From positions 17,986,607-18,050,606 of the forward strand of contig CM026568.1 of NCBI GenBank assembly GCA_015143295.1: 64,000 nt of DNA, written 5' to 3'. The notes below the pieces were generated by a model. That model had not been told where the DNA came from, did no database searches, and saw nothing but the letters and a program-made list of their open reading frames with translations. The translations under genes and the position numbers were made by a program. Numbering within the stretch: position 1 is the first letter of the stretch; every line of letters begins with the position of its first letter. Source of the DNA: Tetracentron sinense (taxonomy: Eukaryota; Streptophyta; Magnoliopsida; Trochodendrales; Trochodendraceae). This document shows positions 59,101 to 64,000 of the stretch, piece after piece.

Positions 59101-59364
59101 CAGATGAGGAGGTACCAGCAGCGATTGAGGAAAGCCTACAACAAGAAAGTACAACGGAGAGTGCTACAGGTCGGTGATCTCGTCCTCCGAAGAGTGTTCC
59201 AGAATACGAGAGAGCTTAACAGTGGCAAGTTGGGACCAAACTGGGAAGGGCCCTATATCGTAGAACGATTGGGGAGTCCTGGAGTCTGCTACTTGAAAGA
59301 CTTGCAAGGTAACCTCATCTCAAAATCTTGGAACATCATGAATCTGAGGCAATTCTTTCAATAG
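56119..59364 (+). CDS. Gypsy Pol: RT, two RNase H domains, integrase
   Basis: 1,081 codons in the same frame as gag and protease; the first ATG is well inside the conserved region. Counting from the TTG codon at 56131: RT at about 70-250 with VYIDDIVV (catalytic DD at 202-203); a degenerate first RNase H at about 335-455 (LYLYLSVSEQALGSVLV, catalytic Asp absent as usual in Tat); an archaeal-type RNase H at about 500-625 (YVDGSS, NNEAEYEA, CDSQLV, HADALA); integrase with H725/H732/C763/C766 zinc site and D795, D855, E891 (D-D-35-E spacing). The C-terminal LGPNWEGPYIV is typical. There is no frameshift or extra stop, so the enzymes look intact. Confidence 0.96.
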   Translation, partial: VGTSLTTEEVLELLSFLRQNLDVFAWSHKDMTGIDPGVICHHLNADPAIPPVKQKPRRLASAYHDAVNEEIDKLIQFGFIQEVQYPDWIANVVAVPKKNGKVRVCIDFTGVNKACPKVFFPMPRIDRLINATAGHEMLSFMDGYSGYNQILLAEADREKTTFITERGLFCYRVMPFGLKNAGATYQRLMNLMFGSLLGKTVEVYIDDIVVKSRVRGALVADLAEPFSVLRSFNLKINPEKCTFGVTSGKFLGYLVSQRGIEANPAQIRALLDMPEPKSKKEIQKLTGRIAALNRFISKSSDRCKPLFELLRKDSIFAWTPECSRAFLALKEYLGSAPILSVPEPGEILYLYLSVSEQALGSVLVRSCDGVEKPVYFISKTFLKAESNYSKLEKVCLALVFSAEKLRPYFHAHSVVVITTYPLKVVLGRPELAGRMSKWAVALSEFDIQYRARSSEKGQAMAGFLSDFPVEEEAEDTVVDLRELPIEVDNEDAVVEGAESSEWSGWLLYVDGSSNFSGSGLGVVLVSPDNIKVQKMSRLGFTASNNEAEYEALLLGLESARELQISTLRVFCDSQLVVNQVNGVYECNDDRMKQYATLVRSLCETFTVVEIRHTRRDENRHADALAYLASMVQAGEPRAILMEFQEYPSIALQAQREVFFVNPVPSWMTGLVAYLKDGVLPISVKESRRIQFKASRYTLVQGELFRKSFGGPLLKCVHPVDVEKILAELHEGICGIHSGGRTIAHRALGQGYFWPYMQADAQKYVKRCSQCQRFARLIHAPAQELSTVSQPWPFAWWGLDIVGPFPRAPGNLIFLLVAIDYFSRWIEAVPLARIREQEVKKFLWEHIICRFGIPQSIVTDNGKQFSGWLIADFCSELKIKHVFSSPYYPQGNGLVEAANKNILNALKRRLEDSKGKWTTELHNVLWGYRTTPRSPTNETPFSLAYGMEAVIPTEISLPTVRSWHSKKKDGEKDQNTVLMAIHLDLLEEKREDASIQMRRYQQRLRKAYNKKVQRRVLQVGDLVLRRVFQNTRELNSGKLGPNWEGPYIVERLGSPGVCYLKDLQGNLISKSWNIMNLRQFFQ

Positions 59365-59798
59365 AATCTGAGATGTGCTGTTTACATGCATCGTTGTGCT
59401 TACAAGTTTTTTTTAGTGATCTTACATAATCATAATGCTCATATTTCAACATGTGATTCGCTATATTATGTGCCTGCTCGTTGTGTGCTCGATCATTGTC
59501 TACACTGTTCACTATCTAGTTCATCAGTGTAATATTGTGAATGTTTTGCAAGTAATTCAAATAAAGTTTTTGACTGAACGACGTACTCACAACGAACACG
59601 AGTGGCTTATATAAGGATGTCATCTGAGCAAATCTAGTGGCTTAACCTAATGACATCCTCTGAGCATGTGTTTCGGAACTGAGTCACGTTGCGTTCGTCT
59701 CATGAATTTTATTTGTCAGATTGCATTCACAGTGAATTACGCGAATGACGTGTCTGGATCAGTGCTTGCTCGCAATGCTTGTTCATAAGTAAATTTTC

Positions 59799-60150
59799 AT
59801 AGTGCTTTGCTCGTAGTGAACGATCATAGTGCTTTGCTCATGGTGAACGATCATAGTGCTTTGCCCATGGTGAACGATCATAGTGCTTTGCTCATGGTGA
59901 ACGATCATAGTGCTTTGCCCATGGTGAACGATCATAGTGCTTTGCTCATGGTGAACGATCATAGTGCTTTGCTCATGGTGAACGATCATAGTGCTTTGCC
60001 CATGGTGAACGATCATAGTGCTTTGCTCATGGTGAACGATCATAGTGCTTTGCTCGTAGTGAACGATCATAGTGCTTTGCCCATGGTGAACGATCGTAGT
60101 GCTTTGCTCGTAGTGAACGATCGTAGTGCTTTATCCGTAGTGTTAACTCG
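59799..60150. repeat. 27-bp tandem array, about 13 units
   Basis: The unit is CATAGTGCTTTGCTCATGG plus TGAACGAT. Variants at two sites (CTCATGG, CCCATGG, CTCGTAG) alternate in a partly regular order, suggesting pairwise duplications. Because 27 is a multiple of 3, both strands stay open, producing spurious repeat proteins. Degenerate units continue to about 60255. The position (between pol and the 3' LTR) matches the hypervariable region of Tat/Ogre elements from which satellites are known to arise. Confidence 0.95.
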
Positions 60151-60617
60151 TGGTGCTCTGATCGAAGTACTTAATCGAAGTGCCCTACTAGCAGTGCTTG
60201 TTCGTTGTGCTTTAATCGTAGCGCTCTACTCATAGTGTTCTGCTCGTAGTGTTTTGATTAAAAAAAAAAAAGGAGTTTATTTAGTGTACAACAGTTATAA
60301 TTACCACGAGTATTCAAACATTCACATAGCGAGGCATCGTATTAACTTCGGTGCGTTGAACTGTGAAAAATCATTCAATTACTCATGATGTGTTCTTTCT
60401 TATTCTGTGTGCATGCGTTGTACTATGTTACGAGGTGAAAAGAAGTGCAAACTTGGCAAAGAAGAGTGATCCATTCATATCAAAAGCCTATTTCAGTGAC
60501 AACCTCCCATAGGAAAAAAAAAAAGAAAAAAAGAGAATTTACATCAACAAGAGAGAGAAGCAGAAGCATAGATAGGGGCAAGGGATCAGAGGAGCAGGAG
60601 ATCGGAGGGGCAGCAGG

Positions 60618-63083
60618 TCAGACGAGCTCAAGGTCAGGCTCTGTTGCCGTTGCAGCAGGCGCAGGAGTAGAGGCTTCAGCAATGGCTTCAGCAATAGGGG
60701 CTTCCACCGGAGTAATTTCATCGGCAGCAGGAGAAAGCTCTGGAGCAGCAGGCTCGGAGTATGGCTCGGTAGGGAGGAGTGCAGGACCTTCAAGAAAGTG
60801 AGGCAGCTCGATGCCTTGTACCTCGGGCTCGTTGTCGAGCTCGATCAGTTCCTTGCTCGGGAGCTCGGAGAACGTGGTGGCGTCCTCTTCGTTGTCTTCC
60901 TTCAGGCGGCCTTGCTGGCGAAGCGAGTCGAGAACCTCTTTCTCGGTCTCAGCACGATCTTCATCCAAGAGCGTGTCCAGCTGAGACTGGTAGTACTGCT
61001 GCAGTCTCAGGGTCACGGACCTCTCGGTGTACTCCTGAATTTTCTTGGCCTCCTCGAGCTCCTCCGCCAGTGCCGACCTGGCTGCCTCAATTTCCTCCAG
61101 TTGTCTACCCAAAACTTGGGAGACATGCTCCAGCTCGCTGATGCGTAGAACAGCATTCTCTATCTCTTGCTTGGCCTTCCTTTCGGCCTCCTTTGCTGCT
61201 CGTGCCTCAGCTTCGGCCTTTTCCCTAACCTTGGTGGCAGTGCCTAGCCTTACTTCAGCACGAGTCGTTTCAGCCTTGGCTTGAGACAGATCGAAGTCTG
61301 CCTTGAGTCTCTCCTCGACAAGAGTCTTCTCCAGCGTCTCCGTCCTGTCTCTCCAGTAGTTGATCCCGTCTCGCAGCTGAGTGTATTTTTCCTGGCTGCG
61401 ATCGCAGAGCTCTTGCACGAGCGCGTTCATCTGCAAAGAGATGTCTGGGCGTTAGCACAACAAGAAGTAGTATTTCAAAACAATTGAGGTAGAAGACGAG
61501 GGAGGGAGAAGCTTACTGTTGCCACGGACTGACAGGCGGCGTAAGACAGGTTGGCTAAGTGGAGTTGGCCAACCTCAGCGATGTCCCGGGGAAGCCTCAT
61601 CGCATGAGTTAGAGCTCGGGCAACCGTCCCCGAGCTCTTCGCCGATTCAATCACGGTCGGCACTCCGAACCGAGTGAAGTCGGGTGACCAGTCCGGAGCG
61701 GAGGTCGGCAGCATACTGGCCGGGAGACTTGTCGTGCCAGTTTCCGTCGCAGCCAAGGCAACGACAGCGGAGCTCGTACCGGCTGGGGCAGCAGCAGCTC
61801 GAGAAGGGGCAGGCGCTGAGCTAACCTCGGGCACTGCCGTTGTCGCCTCGGCTCCTGGACTTGTTGGAGGAGGAGCAGCAATGACCACGACCTCCTTTTC
61901 CAGGCGTTTGTCCGCCTTGGCCTTCTTCCTGGCCTCGTGCTCGGCCGGGGCGGCCATCTTTCTCTTCGGGTCAGCAGGCGCTGTACCCTTGGAAGAATGG
62001 TTCTTCTTCTTCTTCGACAATGATGGCGGTGGAGGCGGCTGGACTGCAGGGCGAGCAGACCTCGGCTTCCTGCTTAGCGGTGGTAGGTTTGAGTCGGCCA
62101 TTGCTTCTTCCTCTTCTTCGGGCTGGTGAGGGAACGGTGAAGGTACGGAGGGGGAGGCGCCCTGTTGCTGTTGTTGTGGTTGTTGTTGAGTAGTTGCTGG
62201 GTTACTGGAGGAGGCCCGCGTGACGAGCTCGAGTGGTTTCCACCTAATGTATTCCCCGCCTCGAGCACGGCGGATACCAGTAAGAAGTTCTTGTTCTTCT
62301 GAGGTCAACTTCTTGTATGGAAATTTCTTTGGGTCCACTGCACACAAGAGAAAGCAAAATGAGTACAACGAGGAAGTTAGCAGGACGAGAAGATACAGCG
62401 TACAACGAGAGCGTAGTCAGGACAATGGCGCACAACGGACAACGGATAACTAGTGGTATACCTGCTTCCACTCGGAAGACGTTGGGGACCGAGGAATTCT
62501 CTGCCTTCCAGCCGCCAGAGACAACGAATGTAGTGGCTTTCCATTTCCTTTCTCTGTCAAGGATGCCCGAGACGAGCTCTGGACAGTAGGGTTTCTTGTT
62601 CCACGAAAAATAGGAGTACAGACCGTCGTCATTGCCTCGGCATCTGACGGCATGACAGAAGTGGAATAGATGCCTAGCCTCTATGGGGTACCCGTCCTTG
62701 ATGAATTTGATCATCATGGACATGTATTTGTGGAAGCCCGGGTGCATTTGCCCCGGTGCAAGTTGCAAGGTGGACAGAACTTCATCCAAGACAGGATGAA
62801 GAGGGAAGCGAAGGCCAGCCTCGAGCTGGGAGAGATAGACAACGGTACAGGCAGAGCGCCTGTCTATGATGGCATCATCTCGCTTGAAGTGGAGATTGAC
62901 ATTGGAAGGGAAGTCGAAACGTTCCCTGTAACGGTTCAGATGCGCCAACTGGTATTGGCGCAGAACTGAGGATTTTTCAATGTAGGCACCGTGAGGTGCG
63001 CTACCTGTGCAACTGGCCTCGTCATCAGAAGGGCCTCTAACTCCCTCTATCCTAGCAGGTTCTACGGGGACATTGGCAGCCAT
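60618..63083 (-). CDS. Antisense three-exon gene of the Gypsy element (751 residues)
   Basis: Minus-strand exons 63083-62462, 62337-61517 and 61430-60618 join in frame. Introns are 124 bp (GTATAC...GTGCAG) and 86 bp (GTAAGC...TTGCAG, with a TGCTAAC branch-like motif). ATG 63083 is the first in-frame ATG. Exon 1 encodes LEAGLRFPLHPVLDEVLS and LAPGQMHPGFHKYM, resembling the plant 'putative gypsy-type transposon' family (Pfam Transposase_28). Exon 2 is low-complexity and rich in Gln, Pro, Ala and Lys with basic KKKKNHSSK and RKKAKADKRLEKE stretches (possible nuclear targeting). Exon 3 is a coiled coil (about 150 residues) ending in an acidic Pro/Ala/Glu tail. Antisense ORFs here are known in Tat elements; their function is not established. 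Confidence 0.85.
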
Positions 63084-63363
63084 GGTGGTAAGGAGAAATC
63101 GGAAAGAGGGACAAGAACTAAAGAGTATGCGCAGAGCAAAACCACACTGGGAACCGGAGAAGAGAGAAATAGAAAAACAGTAAGAGAGAAATGGAAAAAC
63201 AGTAAGAGAGAATAAGAGATAGGGGTGAAGGGCGTACCGAACTGAAAAACTCAGAAAGATCGTTGAAGAGCTTGAGGAAGATGAACTTTCGGGCAAGAAG
63301 AAGATTCGACAGAGTAACAGTGCTTGATGAAACAGGGTGGGAGAGAGAGAGGATTCGATGGGA

Positions 63364-63370
63364 TTTTATA
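63364..63370 (-). promoter_or_regulatory. Probable TATA box of the antisense gene
   Basis: The minus strand reads TATAAAATCC about 280 bp upstream of the antisense ATG, followed by a CT-rich, leader-like sequence. Transcription would start near 63335. The leader contains a 22-bp direct repeat (GAGAGAAATRGAAAAACAGTAA on the plus strand, 63164-63207). Confidence 0.55.
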
Positions 63371-63698
63371 GACGTCTCTGGCTTGCGAAAGTACACCACT
63401 ACCCTTCATCTGAGGCGTACACCTGTATCGACGGAATTAAGAACAGTGGCAAGATCGTCCTTTCACCGAGTATTACAAACGTCAGGGTCATTAAAGCATT
63501 CTCGAAATTTAAATCGGTGATGATGACAGCCTGTCCGCATTGAAGAGACGCGACGGTTCGCACGCGTGACCAGCTGGCGTGAACGGTCGACCTTCTTAGT
63601 AAGCGTTTAAAGCACGCAACGTTTCGCCTTCCGGAGTGGTGCCAGGTATGACCTTTTTTGTTCGTTTATGACGCTTCGAACTACGTTCCAAGCATCAT

Positions 63699-63710
63699 AA
63701 AGGGGCAAAT
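63699..63710 (+). other. Gypsy polypurine tract
   Basis: AAAGGGGCAAAT directly before the 3' LTR TGTAACGGG; primer for plus-strand DNA synthesis in the family. Confidence 0.85.
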
Positions 63711-64000
63711 TGTAACGGGTAAAATTCGTAAACCAGCTCAGCGTTGTGGGACGAGCTCGTTTTTGTCGTTTTGTTTACGAAAGTGACACGTGTTCACGAG
63801 TTGGGGTCACGTGCTTAAAATATAAGGGTCACACGTTGTCTGATGTACAACGATCCGTTGTGCGCATTGCGACATCTTTGTTCTCACGAAGAACAACGTT
63901 TTCGTTGTGGCTTCGACAACGAGCTCGTTGTCGAAAGCACAACGCGAACGTTGTGCTCTTGACAACGTCGCTGTCGTTATGCGAACAACGAGTCCGTTGT
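63711..64000 (+). repeat. Gypsy 3' LTR, first 290 bp
   Basis: Matches 52628-52917 base for base except two substitutions (TTC/TTT near 63773 and CTA/CTC near 63884). Truncated by the window edge. Confidence 0.97.

Larger units (their letters stand above)
52628..64000 (+). mobile_element. Young Ty3/Gypsy Tat-lineage retrotransposon (3' end off window)
   Basis: The 5' LTR starts TGTAACGGG (52628) and ends CTCACA (53523); a primer site, TTGGCGCCGTCTGTGGG, follows at 53526. The 3' LTR begins at 63711 after a purine tract, AAAGGGGCAAA. By eye, the 290 bases of 3' LTR in the window differ from the 5' LTR at two positions. Domain order is gag, protease, RT, degenerate RNase H, second (archaeal-type) RNase H, integrase; the dual RNase H is characteristic of the Tat clade. 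A 27-bp array and an antisense spliced gene lie between pol and the 3' LTR. With a full 896-bp 3' LTR the element would be about 12 kb. Confidence 0.96.

Noticed and set aside
59799-60150. CRISPR-like regular repeats
   Set aside because: The units are contiguous without spacers and lie inside a plant retrotransposon.
59783-60235. Long repetitive ORFs on both strands (VNDHSALLM and VHHEQSTMI type repeats)
   Set aside because: They are translations of the 27-bp tandem array, which stays open because 27 is divisible by 3.
62244-63296. 350-residue minus-strand ORF starting at 63296
   Set aside because: Its first codon is TTG and it reads through the intron at 62338-62461; the spliced model from ATG 63083 fits better.

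Overview
The window is nuclear DNA from a flowering plant, most likely a dicot; the species cannot be fixed from the sequence. Evidence: spliced genes with GT-AG introns, a plant S-adenosylmethionine decarboxylase gene with its conserved overlapping upstream ORFs, and a dense layer of plant-type transposons (Ty3/Gypsy of the Tat lineage, Ty1/Copia, L1- and RTE-type LINEs, a SINE, hAT- and Mutator-like MITEs). Only two host genes are supported. No rRNA, tRNA or CRISPR was seen.

Layout. 1-7 kb: the 3' two thirds of a TBC-domain RabGAP gene (+), six exons, with hAT-like elements and RTE LINE scraps in its introns. 7-15.8 kb: repeats and intergenic DNA, including a 3.3 kb stretch bounded by inverted ends, a diverged 0.9 kb duplication and a fold-back MITE. 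15.8-19.1 kb: the SAMDC gene (+), with a leader intron, a 2-codon uORF overlapping a 50-codon uORF by one base, and an intronless main ORF. 19-25 kb: MITEs, a 1.4 kb fold-back element and a LINE scrap. 25-34 kb: a decayed Copia element (-) whose pol region is interrupted by a 2 kb 5'-truncated L1 LINE, then another LINE scrap. 34-36 kb: a degenerate tandem array. 36-42 kb: a LINE scrap, two hAT-type elements and a SINE with target duplications. 41.9-46.7 kb: a complete but stop-ridden 4.8 kb Copia element (-) with matched LTRs. 47-52.6 kb: two hAT MITEs 14 bp apart, a Copia solo LTR with target duplication, and AT-rich repeats.

52.6 kb to the end: a young Tat-lineage Gypsy element (+) whose 3' LTR runs off the window. 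The two LTRs differ at 2 of the 290 comparable bases by eye. Gag, protease, reverse transcriptase, two RNase H domains and integrase lie in one uninterrupted frame of about 1,930 codons broken only by three TAG codons. The second TAG sits in a CARYYA-type leaky context. Downstream are a 27-bp tandem array and, on the opposite strand, a three-exon 751-residue gene with its own TATA box. The U3 region carries an array of ACAACG/CGTTGT palindromes. This element is the most unusual thing in the window.

How it fits together: the two host genes are ordinary housekeeping loci (Rab GTPase regulation; polyamine synthesis with translational feedback). Almost everything else is transposon sequence of different ages, from unrecognisable scraps to a recent Gypsy insertion.
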